Assembly (NCBI GenBank): GCA_965370435.1
Contig: CBDUUP010000084.1
Span: 1-13,706 of the forward strand
Length of the DNA: 13,706 nt
Reading direction: 5' to 3'
Source of the DNA: CBDUUP01 sp965370435
GTDB lineage: Bacteria > Chloroflexota > Anaerolineae > Anaerolineales > UBA11579
Position 1 is the first letter of the stretch; every line of letters begins with the position of its first letter. Below the pieces are notes generated by a model. It was not told the origin of the DNA. It saw only the letters and a program-made list of their open reading frames with translations, and did not search any database. The position numbers and the translations under genes are program-made. This document shows, piece after piece, positions 8,201 to 13,693 of this stretch.

Positions 8201-9473
8201 TCACCGTAACCGGGCGGTTTTCAGGAGTCAGGCGAGGGTTGCCTGGATTGTTGACGATCCGCTTGGTCAATTCCGGGGAAAGGTACGGCGTCAAACGATC
8301 AAGCCGGTCAACCAGATAAGTTATCTGCGCAACGGTCTCGCCTTCCGGTGGCTCATTCAGCGCAAATCTGCTGGAGGTGTCCGCCTGAGGGGAGATGTCT
8401 TTCACCCGGAAGAAGTCATCGTTGATTTTTTCAGTCTTGGCTTGGCCGTTGAGTAAATCAAGGGCATCTTTGGAAATTACAACGTCCCCTGGCTCTGCGT
8501 GTCCCTCAGCTTGTTCAGCCCGATTCACGGTATGCCCTGTAGTGACGTAGGCCATTGTCCCGTAATGATTTTTTTTCGGAGCCGGTTTCGTGCCGATATG
8601 GGCGGCAAAGTATGGGCCAGATGAAATGCCGCATTTTATTCGCAACGCCCTCATTTCACCGGCGGCTTCGATCTCGCCGTATTTCTCCATGCTCATCTGC
8701 ATCGCCAGGGCTGCCTGAGTCGCCTTTAACGCCATTGCAGCCATTTCCTCATCCGAGTCAGCGGGGAATAACCCCAGCAAAGCGTCTCCCCCAAACTTCA
8801 AAAGGGTGCCTCCGTGGTCGAATAGGATGGTGACCATATCATAGAATAGTTCATTGATGATCTCCGCGATCCGTTCTGCGCCCACCTGGCCGAGTTTCTT
8901 CAATTGCTCCGAAAGGGGAGTGAAGCCGGATACATCCCCAAACAAAAACACGCCTCTATACATTCCTCCGGCAGGAACACCGGCCGGTTGAGGCGCTACC
9001 ACTACCGGACGAGGGAGATAAGTTTTAGCGGTCTCCAGCAGGGAGCCGAGGTGCTCACCCACCTCTTTAAGTTGGCCCTCATTGGGCCGCCGCTCGAGGG
9101 GTTCATAGAGAGCTTCAGGTAAATATCGCCCCAAGGATGGCAGCATGTCTCCCACAGGTCGGGCGGGCGGGAGCTGATCCAATGGCCTGGTTTCTAGATA
9201 TGCCCTAGGAGCGTCTTGATCTATCGACGCCAAATCTGTTTCTGGCGCAGCTATTGCATTAGCAATCCGGCTGCCTTCACTGGCGTCATCCATCTGAGAG
9301 GATGCTTGAGAAGGAGAGATCACAACCGCTCCACAATTGAAACAATAGCGAGCGTCAATAGGCAGCAAGGTATGGCATGCCGTGCAGACAATGCCATTGA
9401 CCAATGAATAACCACAGCCGAAACAAAATCGAGCTTGATTAGGATTGGTCGTCTGGCATCGGGGGCATTGCAT
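5217..9473 (-). CDS. Soluble adenylyl cyclase-like protein: zinc ribbons, two class III cyclase domains, AAA/STAND ATPase, TPR
   Basis: A 1418-residue cytosolic protein with no membrane segment. Order of domains: zinc ribbon 1 (Cys3, 6, 17, 20); zinc ribbon 2 (Cys30, 33, 44, 47); a linker; cyclase domain C1 (about 172-340); cyclase domain C2 (about 420-608); an ATPase with Walker A GESGLGKT (657-664) and Walker B IVLDDLHYAD (791-800); and a TPR tail (about 1075-1390). C1 carries metal ligands Asp180 and Asp230 and the adenine-selecting Lys226, but has Gln321 where the catalytic Arg belongs. C2 carries Thr551, Asn558 and Arg562 but has Asn428 for the first metal Asp and Tyr475 for the Lys. One functional site at the C1/C2 interface is expected, making cAMP from ATP. 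The layout matches mammalian ADCY10 and related bacterial cyclase-ATPase-TPR proteins. The start is fixed by AGGAG seven bases before ATG. Function as an adenylyl cyclase is inferred, not shown. Confidence 0.92.
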   Translation of the reverse strand: MQCPRCQTTNPNQARFCFGCGYSLVNGIVCTACHTLLPIDARYCFNCGAVVISPSQASSQMDDASEGSRIANAIAAPETDLASIDQDAPRAYLETRPLDQLPPARPVGDMLPSLGRYLPEALYEPLERRPNEGQLKEVGEHLGSLLETAKTYLPRPVVVAPQPAGVPAGGMYRGVFLFGDVSGFTPLSEQLKKLGQVGAERIAEIINELFYDMVTILFDHGGTLLKFGGDALLGLFPADSDEEMAAMALKATQAALAMQMSMEKYGEIEAAGEMRALRIKCGISSGPYFAAHIGTKPAPKKNHYGTMAYVTTGHTVNRAEQAEGHAEPGDVVISKDALDLLNGQAKTEKINDDFFRVKDISPQADTSSRFALNEPPEGETVAQITYLVDRLDRLTPYLSPELTKRIVNNPGNPRLTPENRPVTVMFANYVGISDLIEDMGETRPELVTNQLNNYFVHMAEVVEHYEGTLARMDQYSVGDRLVIFFGAPRAHEDDPRRAVQTALEMQDAVQEHFSALQTPAGIYRFRQRIGINTGTLFAGNAGAPNLRQEYTLMGDDINMAARLMSSAGWQEIFVSKRTHDRVAAFFEMEDQGELKVKGKEILIPTFKAIKRRREIGRTRGLGTGGTPLVGREDQVEAIRNYTRELLAGRGRIITVIGESGLGKTRFKDELKNWLLEGEDREVKWLEGNAVSFSEQVSYWLAAQFIYEDLDLPPDANQNDVLFTLWEKGEDLMGKETAREAIPFLAYLLNLELEGEWEALVNDLDPKVRQKQIFWAAREFFKTYAQGVPSVIVLDDLHYADEASLALFEDLLSIANQSPVMFIFSFRPRRDKGCWHLRDEAASKYHHRYAEIPIEPLDDQSAQTLLETLLPGAIFSPQTLKDILDKTTGNPFYLEEVVRSLMDSGAVIPDEELENNWVVTDKIEAISVPDTLQGAIIARIDRLTEDARQALQKASVIGRRFQMKLLGSLAKTDADLSGWLGQLEHNELIKPDPGIAESVYFFPDAMVQEVAYDNLLVQSRHELHYSIGLLLEKWFYDQIAARQGEDADPDIVEELLAQESEMLAYHFGLSDDRERAAKYLEIAGKKARNDYALKTALSHYGKLLEIKRQSEDQAGQASALYTLGVMAYEMGDYQQGEIWLSESVEILRKLEDQASEGWSVMYLGMIDLKRANYDQAKKHHQYALDMAKERKDEFQEGIHLTNLGRVAMRLGDYAASLKLFNRSLKLKAKMNDLPGQGFARFYIGMVALFLGEDDKAAVELEAALKLWQETIKNKRGVSYCLYGLGLLSLNREQFEEAERYFQQASDINTELVLNAEIVESLSFLGQARMGLGRLDEALEASEKALEKLAQQKDVEEEQQIYLNHYYVLKALNNDQADEFLEKAYQEMQDQAERISGKKDKQKFLTGVMVNQKIAAALEG

Positions 9474-9479
9474 GACAAG

Positions 9480-9484
9480 CTCCT
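9480..9484 (-). promoter_or_regulatory. Ribosome binding site of the cyclase gene
   Basis: AGGAG on the minus strand lies six bases before the ATG at 9473-9471. It fixes the start so that the protein begins directly with the first zinc ribbon (MQCPRC). Confidence 0.75.
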
Positions 9485-9499
9485 ATCTAAGTCGTGAGT

Positions 9500-9513
9500 A
9501 TCAGAATTCTGAT
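9500..9513. promoter_or_regulatory. Perfect 14-bp palindrome at the cyclase transcription start
   Basis: ATCAGAATTCTGAT is its own reverse complement. It begins about where transcription should start (predicted near 9514 from the -10 at 9526-9521) and lies upstream of the ribosome binding site. The position suits a repressor operator. The binding protein is unknown. Confidence 0.5.
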
Positions 9514-9520
9514 CCCAAGC

Positions 9521-9526
9521 ATTATA
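9521..9526 (-). promoter_or_regulatory. -10 element of the cyclase gene
   Basis: Consensus TATAAT on the minus strand, 47 bp before the start codon. No good -35 is found at 16-18 bp. TTGAAC at 9553-9548 is 21 bp away, too far for a standard promoter, which may mean that an activator is needed. Confidence 0.5.
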
Positions 9527-9553
9527 TGAGCATTTTTACCCCAATTCGTTCAA

Positions 9554-9567
9554 GATGATTAATCATC
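9554..9567. promoter_or_regulatory. Second perfect 14-bp palindrome, upstream of the cyclase -10
   Basis: GATGATTAATCATC is its own reverse complement. It covers the last two Asp codons and the TAA stop of the small membrane protein gene. It lies in the -35/upstream zone of the cyclase promoter, centred 54 bp from the palindrome at 9500-9513. It may be an operator, or a by-product of the GAT-GAT-TAA coding sequence. Confidence 0.35.
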
Positions 9568-9750
9568 AGAACCCCGGAGCTTCAACCAAACCCCCACCAC
9601 GGCAATGATAAATCCAATAAATCCCCCCACCCACTGAACCCAACCAACGCCTCCGCCATCCCCTAGGCCGGTAATGTCCGCCGTAAGGAAAACGACACAC
9701 ATAATCACTCCAAAGACAATCAGCCCGATATTTATCGTTTTGTTTGACAT
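9559..9750 (-). CDS. Small two-helix membrane protein
   Basis: A 63-residue protein with a short charged start (MSNKT), a first hydrophobic helix (about 6-24), a glycine-rich turn (GLGDGGGVGW, about 28-37), a second helix (about 39-57) and a charged end (LKLRGSDD). Both the GGAG ribosome binding site, six bases before ATG 9750, and a good promoter support a real gene. I recall similar glycine-rich two-helix proteins as frequent hypothetical proteins in Anaerolineae. Its function is unknown. It is transcribed in the same direction as the cyclase gene 85 bp downstream, so readthrough could link them, although the cyclase has its own -10. Confidence 0.8.
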   Translation of the reverse strand: MSNKTINIGLIVFGVIMCVVFLTADITGLGDGGGVGWVQWVGGFIGFIIAVVGVWLKLRGSDD

Positions 9751-9808
9751 GATTCACTCCATTCAAGTGTGGTTTTTCTTTTTTTACAGTTTCCTCTTAA
9801 TCAACATA

Positions 9809-9836
9809 ATTATCACACAGAATTATCCTAAGTCAA
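9809..9836 (-). promoter_or_regulatory. Promoter of the small membrane protein gene
   Basis: On the minus strand TTGACT (9836-9831), a 16-bp spacer and GATAAT (9814-9809), preceded by TGT, which makes an extended -10. The predicted leader is about 50 nt. It may also supply the downstream cyclase gene by readthrough. Confidence 0.65.
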
Positions 9837-9898
9837 GCAGGGTTGATTATTATATGGGAAGCTTACCAACACTATTAAGATTCCTGCCCAACACCCGT

Positions 9899-10669
9899 CT
9901 ATCGAGTTTTCTCAACCGCCACAGGGTTGCGCAACGTGCCAATCCCCTCCACAGTGCATTCCACCACATCGCCCGGCTCCAGGGTAGCAACCCCCGCCGG
10001 TGTCCCTGTTAGGATCAAATCGCCCGGCTCCAAGGTCATAACCGAGGAAGCAAAAGCGATCAACTGCTCCACAGTGAAAACCATATCCCTGGTAGAAGCC
10101 ATTTGCCGCATCTCCCCATTCACGTGGCAGGTCACCAGTGTGTCGGCGGAATCGAATTCAGTCTCTATCCACGGGCCGACCGGACAGAAGGTATCAAAGC
10201 CTTTGGCACGGGTCCATTGTCCATCCCGGCGCTGCAAGTCGCGGGCGGTCACATCATTAGCGACCGTATACCCCAGCACATAGTCATGCGCCTCCTCCGC
10301 CACAATCCAGCGCCCAGTTTTGCGGATCACCACAACCAACTCTGCCTCATGCTCCACCTGTTGAGATTGAGGAGGCAGCAGTATTTCTTCACCGGGGCCA
10401 ATCAAAGATGAGGGCGGCTTCAAAAAGAGCAAAGGAACCTCAGGGACTTCGGCGTCGTGTTCGGCGGCGTGTTCGGCGTAGTTGCGCCCCACACAAAGGA
10501 TTTTCCCCGGCTGGATGGGCGGCAGCAAACGAACATCTTCAATTGGGATGTAGGTTTCGGCGCGGCGGAACTCCCCAAAAGGAGAACCCTCTACAGGCCC
10601 GACCATATCGTCCAATGTCCAGCCAAACCTGGGAGCTTCGTCTTTATACTGATAGCGGATAAATCGCAT
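9899..10669 (-). CDS. Fumarylacetoacetate hydrolase (FAH) family protein
   Basis: A 256-residue enzyme of the FAH superfamily, whose members hydrolyse, decarboxylate or isomerise beta-keto/dicarboxylic acids using a divalent metal. A short N-terminal cap domain (1-50) precedes the catalytic fold. Visible family motifs are CVGRNYAEHAAE (59-70), LKPPSSLIGPG (83-93), the metal ligands Glu108, Glu110 and Asp139 (EHEAE, ANDVTARD), Lys156 in AKGFD, VNGEMRQ and LTGTPAGV (220-227). The length and single-domain form resemble FAHD1-like and 2-hydroxyhepta-2,4-diene-1,7-dioate isomerase-like proteins. The true substrate cannot be read from sequence. Its ATG lies 15 bp after the stop of the RpiR-type regulator gene, so both form one minus-strand operon. 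The ribosome binding site is weak (GGA), hinting at translational coupling. No clear terminator is seen in the 148 bp that follow. Confidence 0.93.
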   Translation of the reverse strand: MRFIRYQYKDEAPRFGWTLDDMVGPVEGSPFGEFRRAETYIPIEDVRLLPPIQPGKILCVGRNYAEHAAEHDAEVPEVPLLFLKPPSSLIGPGEEILLPPQSQQVEHEAELVVVIRKTGRWIVAEEAHDYVLGYTVANDVTARDLQRRDGQWTRAKGFDTFCPVGPWIETEFDSADTLVTCHVNGEMRQMASTRDMVFTVEQLIAFASSVMTLEPGDLILTGTPAGVATLEPGDVVECTVEGIGTLRNPVAVEKTR

Positions 10670-10684
10670 AATCCAACGCCGCCC

Positions 10685-11521
10685 CTAAGATTCCTCGCCT
10701 TGAATCCGGCCAGATATTCTTTCAATAGCGTCCTGATTGCCCACAAACCGGTCATTGAGATGCCGGCGCAGCGTCTGGGCCAGCGCATAGACGATAACAT
10801 CCATCAGGATAATGCCAAGTTCTACCGAGGCTTGCGCTTGAGCGGCCAGGACAATGCCGGCTGACCGGGCTGAGGGCAATGAGGCCGCTCCAACAATAGC
10901 GGCGGTGGAGACGTTTTTAGCCTTGGCTTCGGCCAGAGCGCGGGCGATAAAAGGAGTTTCGCCAACCGCTTCGACTGCAATCACCAAATCTTCCATCCCG
11001 GCCAGGTTGACCGCCCTGGACAATCCCGACGCGCCCGGCTGGGCCACCGACACGTTGAACCCTCCTTGCTCCAGAACCCGCGCCAAACTGAACCCCGCGC
11101 TCCGAACCAATCCCTCCGCCAATATCACGATCCGTCCGGCCTTCTCGATCCTTTCGACCAACTGGGCCACTGGGCCGGAGTCCAGCAGCTTGCGGGCTTG
11201 CTGCATGGCCTTGTCAAGGTCGTCGAAGGCTAAATTCACCATGCCAGGGACCGAATCTGGAACCTCTGCCTCCTGGGGTTGAAGTAAAAGGTCTCGTCTC
11301 ACTCGCTGCCGAATTTCGCGCTGCATTTCAGGGAAACCAGAGTACCCCAGTGTCTGGGCAAAGCGTACCACCGTAGCCGCATCCACATCAACCGCATGAG
11401 CAAGTTCGGTGGCCGTCATCAAGGCGGTCTCTATATACGAATCAAGCATAAAATCCGCGAGCCGGGTGAAGCTCTTGGACATCTTGGGGTAAAAGTCTCT
11501 TATGATCGTTTGGTAGGACAT
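10685..11521 (-). CDS. MurR/RpiR family transcriptional regulator (HTH plus SIS domain)
   Basis: A 278-residue DNA-binding regulator. The N-terminal RpiR-type helix-turn-helix (about 8-75) includes TATELAHAVDVDAATVVRFAQTLGY, where the VVRFAQ segment is the recognition helix. A SIS domain (about 120-250) starts at GRIVILAEGLVRSAG and normally binds a phosphosugar effector. ATG 11521 is chosen because AGGA lies five bases before it. A TTG at 11542 in the same frame would add seven residues but has no ribosome binding site. The gene leads a two-gene operon with the FAH-family enzyme, so it probably controls that enzyme and itself. RpiR regulators usually sit beside sugar-phosphate genes; pairing with an FAH enzyme suggests a ligand from sugar-acid or aromatic catabolism. 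This is inference. Confidence 0.92.
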   Translation of the reverse strand: MSYQTIIRDFYPKMSKSFTRLADFMLDSYIETALMTATELAHAVDVDAATVVRFAQTLGYSGFPEMQREIRQRVRRDLLLQPQEAEVPDSVPGMVNLAFDDLDKAMQQARKLLDSGPVAQLVERIEKAGRIVILAEGLVRSAGFSLARVLEQGGFNVSVAQPGASGLSRAVNLAGMEDLVIAVEAVGETPFIARALAEAKAKNVSTAAIVGAASLPSARSAGIVLAAQAQASVELGIILMDVIVYALAQTLRRHLNDRFVGNQDAIERISGRIQGEES

Positions 11522-11526
11522 TCCGT

Positions 11527-11530
11527 TCCT
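11527..11530 (-). promoter_or_regulatory. Ribosome binding site deciding the regulator start
   Basis: AGGA on the minus strand lies five bases before ATG 11521-11519. It favours this ATG over the in-frame TTG at 11542. Confidence 0.6.
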
Positions 11531-11576
11531 GATGCAATACAAATTGACTTCTTAGACTATATAGCAAATCTAGTTT

Positions 11577-11605
11577 AGCATAAACCATAATGGCGCGCAA
11601 ACCAA
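11577..11605 (-). promoter_or_regulatory. Candidate promoter of the regulator-FAH operon
   Basis: On the minus strand TTGGTT (11605-11600), a 17-bp spacer and TATGCT (11582-11577). Each hexamer matches the consensus at four positions, so the assignment is tentative. It lies 55 bp before the regulator ATG. Confidence 0.4.
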
Positions 11606-11627
11606 AGCGTAGACGAATTTCTCCATC

Positions 11628-11653
11628 TTGACGCCCGCGAACTGAGGTATAAT
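11628..11653 (+). promoter_or_regulatory. Promoter of tRNA-Val
   Basis: A consensus TATAAT (11648-11653) lies 9 bp before the mature tRNA. TTGACG (11628-11633) is the best -35, but the spacer is only 14 bp, so the -35 assignment is uncertain. Divergent transcription of the regulator starts about 60-90 bp to the left. Confidence 0.6.
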
Positions 11654-11662
11654 TTCCCCCGC

Positions 11663-11736
11663 GGGCGGATAGCTCAGTTGGTTAGAGCGCTTCTCTTACA
11701 CAGAAGAGGTCGCAGGTTCGAGTCCTGTTCCGCCCA
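11663..11736 (+). tRNA. tRNA-Val (anticodon TAC)
   Basis: A complete cloverleaf. The acceptor GGGCGGA (11663-11669) pairs with TCCGCCC (11729-11735). The D stem GCTC pairs with GAGC. The anticodon stem CTTCT/AGAAG encloses CTTACAC with anticodon TAC at 11697-11699. The T arm GCAGG/CCTGT encloses TTCGAGT. The discriminator is A11736. CCA is not encoded. It reads valine codons GUA and GUG. Its 3' part is nearly repeated at the right edge of the window, but from a different valine tRNA. Confidence 0.97.
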
Positions 11737-11740
11737 CTAC

Positions 11741-11767
11741 AAAAAACAGGCCGCTGGCCTGTTTTTT
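11741..11767 (+). terminator. Rho-independent terminator of tRNA-Val
   Basis: A 12-bp perfect stem, AAAAAACAGGCC (11741-11752) with GGCCTGTTTTTT (11756-11767), has the loop GCT and a six-T tail inside the stem's 3' arm. The symmetry makes it potentially bidirectional. Confidence 0.92.
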
Positions 11768-11814
11768 GTTTAAGAGATTGTCGCATTGCTCGATTCTCTA
11801 CACGTTTTCAATAT

Positions 11815-11845
11815 TTGGTATATTATCAGGTAGAGGTAGTATAAT
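11815..11845 (+). promoter_or_regulatory. Promoter of the ABC exporter operon
   Basis: A consensus TATAAT (11840-11845) with a possible TTGGTA (11815-11820) 19 bp upstream. Transcription should start near 11852, leaving a leader of about 40 nt to ATG 11893. Confidence 0.5.
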
Positions 11846-11892
11846 GTGTTCAGAACTTAATTGTGTTTGACCAGAGACTGGCGAACGGCAAA

Positions 11893-12891
11893 ATGAATAT
11901 TATCGAAACCCAAAATTTAACCAAAATTTACAAAAACAAGCATATCGCCCTAAATGGTATAAACCTCACCGTCCCTCAGGGAAGTGTTTATGGTTTAGTT
12001 GGGCCTAATGGCGCGGGGAAGACGACAACAATCAGGTTGCTGCTGGGATTACAGAACCCAACAGCGGGCAGTGTTAAGGTCTTAGGAGAAAAAATGGGGC
12101 CTAACGCTTTTCATCTCCGCCGCCGCATAGGTTTTTTGCCAACCAATCCCAAATTTCCTGAGGATATGAATCCAATCCTCTATCTGGACTTTGTCGGTAA
12201 GCTCTTTGGGTTACCTTCAGAGATTCGCAGACCGCGGCTTGCTGGCTTGCTGAGAGCCATGGATCTGCTTTCTGCATCCTCCCAAAAAATCAAAGGCTTC
12301 TCTACGGGTATGGTCACCCGCCTGGGAATAGCAGCCTCCCTGATGAATGACCCCGACCTCTTAATTTGGGATGAGCCAGCGGCTGGTTTGGATCCTGAAG
12401 GGCGCAGACATACTATTGAATTAATCAAGGAGTTGGGGCAAACCAAGACAATTGTTGTTTCATCCCACAACCTGAGCGACATTAAAAAAGTTTGCGATCA
12501 TTTAGGTATTATCAGTGAGGGTAAACTGATTTTTAGTGGGCCGGTACAGGATTTGAATCAACTCACACCTTCTACAACTATTGAGTTGGAGTTGGATGGA
12601 GATATGGATGGATTATGCGACCTCCTGTCCGCACACCTGGATGAGGGGCAATGGGAGTGTAGTTCCACAGTTTTGAGACTCTATTTTGATGAGCCGGATA
12701 CTGTGCCTGCCGAATTGGCGCGTGTGCTCCAAATGATTGTAGAAACAGAAATACGGTTGGTTGCTGTCAATTCACTGCACGACGAAATGGTCGATATTTT
12801 TATTCGCTTACTCAAAGAGGAGAGATCTCATGGCTTTTCCCGCATTTTCCGGAATGGCTCAGAGAACAATGTCATATCTGGCGATTCTTGA
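11893..12891 (+). CDS. ABC transporter ATP-binding protein (ABC-2 exporter type)
   Basis: A 332-residue ATPase subunit of an ABC-2 type exporter, acting at the cytoplasmic face of the membrane with the permease encoded next. Visible motifs are Walker A GPNGAGKTT (37-45), a degenerate Q-loop region (GFLPTNP, 80-86), the signature FSTGM (136-140, in place of LSGGQ; shortened signatures are usual in this class), Walker B LLIWDEP (156-162) with D-loop AGLDP, and the H-loop His192 (SSHNLSD). After about 215 a C-terminal accessory domain of roughly 115 residues follows. ATG 11893 begins a typical ABC domain (MNIIETQNLTKIY), although its ribosome binding site is poor. GTG 11863 in frame would add ten residues. 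The gene overlaps the permease by 62 nt. The base composition is more AT-rich than in genes to the left, consistent with acquisition. The substrate is unknown. Confidence 0.92.
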   Translation: MNIIETQNLTKIYKNKHIALNGINLTVPQGSVYGLVGPNGAGKTTTIRLLLGLQNPTAGSVKVLGEKMGPNAFHLRRRIGFLPTNPKFPEDMNPILYLDFVGKLFGLPSEIRRPRLAGLLRAMDLLSASSQKIKGFSTGMVTRLGIAASLMNDPDLLIWDEPAAGLDPEGRRHTIELIKELGQTKTIVVSSHNLSDIKKVCDHLGIISEGKLIFSGPVQDLNQLTPSTTIELELDGDMDGLCDLLSAHLDEGQWECSSTVLRLYFDEPDTVPAELARVLQMIVETEIRLVAVNSLHDEMVDIFIRLLKEERSHGFSRIFRNGSENNVISGDS

Positions 12892-13573
12892 AGCTGATTT
12901 GAAAAGCATGGGGCGTTCGTGGGTCGTTCGCATTTGGGTGGCGCTGATGGCAATTTTCGCGCTATTGTCAACCGCAGGCCCCCTCGTAGGGTCCGCTGCT
13001 GAAGTCGTTGCTGGCCAGTTAGCAACCTTTCCGTTAATCTGGAGCACATTTGTCATCATCATCAGCGGTGGGGCTGTCTCGTCAGAAGCTGGTGTGGTGG
13101 CTGACAGTGTTCTCAGTAAATCCGTTACCCGTCATGGGTACATTCTGGCAAAATTATCTTCGCGGTTAATTACCGTGATTGGGCCGTACCTCATTATCGT
13201 TCTTCTCCCAGCCTACATTATCTCGCGTAATCCTGAACATGATCTAACCATTGATGGGGTGGCCTGGGCTGTCCTACTGATTGGTATCATTCTGGTTTTC
13301 CTTACAAATTTAGCGGTAACTTTCAGCGCTCTCTTTAACCGTACATTGGTGGCGGTAGTGGTTGTGTGGCTGGTGTGGTACGGGGCAGGTACGCTTGTTA
13401 CTCTGTTGGAAAGCGAATATCTCTCCCCGATTATTATTGTCGAAAATCTACCATCTTTGCTTCAGGGGGATTATGAACTGAAAGACCAGTGGCGCATTTT
13501 GGCTGGATATGGCATTCCTTCTATTGTAGCTGCGCTGGTGGCGGTGGCGCACTTTACCCGCAAGGATTTGTAA
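12830..13573 (+). CDS. ABC-2 type transporter permease
   Basis: A 247-residue integral membrane protein with about six hydrophobic helices (roughly 33-50, 66-82, 112-131, 145-167, 172-192, 226-242) and the C-terminal HFTRKDL, typical of ABC-2 permeases. The segment LSKSVTRHGYILAKLSSR (95-112) is the conserved amphipathic stretch before the third helix in this family. The start is ATG 12830, behind GAGGAG eight to nine bases upstream; an in-frame upstream extension to 12761 is not needed. It overlaps the end of the ATPase gene by 62 nt, so the two are surely translated from one message. It should form a dimer with the ATPase to export an unknown lipid, peptide or drug-like substrate. Confidence 0.9.
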   Translation: MAFPAFSGMAQRTMSYLAILEADLKSMGRSWVVRIWVALMAIFALLSTAGPLVGSAAEVVAGQLATFPLIWSTFVIIISGGAVSSEAGVVADSVLSKSVTRHGYILAKLSSRLITVIGPYLIIVLLPAYIISRNPEHDLTIDGVAWAVLLIGIILVFLTNLAVTFSALFNRTLVAVVVVWLVWYGAGTLVTLLESEYLSPIIIVENLPSLLQGDYELKDQWRILAGYGIPSIVAALVAVAHFTRKDL

Positions 13574-13589
13574 TTTCAGTAATAGAAAC

Positions 13590-13595
13590 AGGAGG
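13590..13595 (+). promoter_or_regulatory. Consensus Shine-Dalgarno of a third operon gene
   Basis: AGGAGG lies eight bases before GTG 13604 and 17 bp after the permease stop. It is the best ribosome binding site in the window, which indicates that a third gene of the ABC operon begins, or once began, here. Confidence 0.7.
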
Positions 13596-13614
13596 ATAAA
13601 ACCGTGATTCCGCG

Positions 13615-13661
13615 TTGTGATGACATCGCAAAGGTCGCAGGTTCAAGCCCTGTTCCGCCCA
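13615..13661 (+). pseudogene. 3' part of a tRNA-Val(GAC) gene lacking its 5' half
   Basis: The anticodon stem TTGTG/CGCAA (one G-T pair) encloses ATGACAT with U33 and anticodon GAC at 13622-13624. It is followed by variable loop AGGTC, the T arm GCAGG/CCTGT around TTCAAGC, the acceptor 3' strand TCCGCCC (13654-13660) and discriminator A13661. No D arm with GG and no GGGCGGA 5' strand precede it; that place is taken by the ribosome binding site and start of the third ORF. Positions 13632-13662 match 11707-11737 of tRNA-Val(TAC) at 29 of 31 bases. Both differences fall in the T loop and keep its consensus. Confidence 0.72.
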
Positions 13662-13670
13662 CCTCATCAA

Positions 13671-13693
13671 CCCCTGACTATAAAGGGGCTTTT
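13671..13693 (+). terminator. Probable terminator of the truncated tRNA-Val(GAC)
   Basis: A 5-bp stem, CCCCT (13671-13675) with AGGGG (13684-13688), has an 8-nt loop and a CTTTT tail. It sits nine bases after the tRNA 3' end, as the hairpins after the other tRNAs do, which supports the idea that this is the original tRNA flank. Confidence 0.5.

Noticed and set aside
10457..10864. 135-codon plus-strand frame spanning the FAH and regulator genes
   Set aside because: It is antisense to two well-supported genes, with no motif of its own.
13590..13661. A complete tRNA-Val(GAC) at the right edge
   Set aside because: The AGGAGGA placed as the 5' acceptor strand mispairs at two of seven positions, and the would-be D arm lacks a stem and the GG of the D loop.
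11707..13662. attL/attR duplication of one and the same tRNA-Val by an integrative element
   Set aside because: The left tRNA has anticodon TAC and the right remnant GAC, with different anticodon arms. The shared 31 bp can therefore be ordinary similarity of valine isoacceptors, and no integrase is present.
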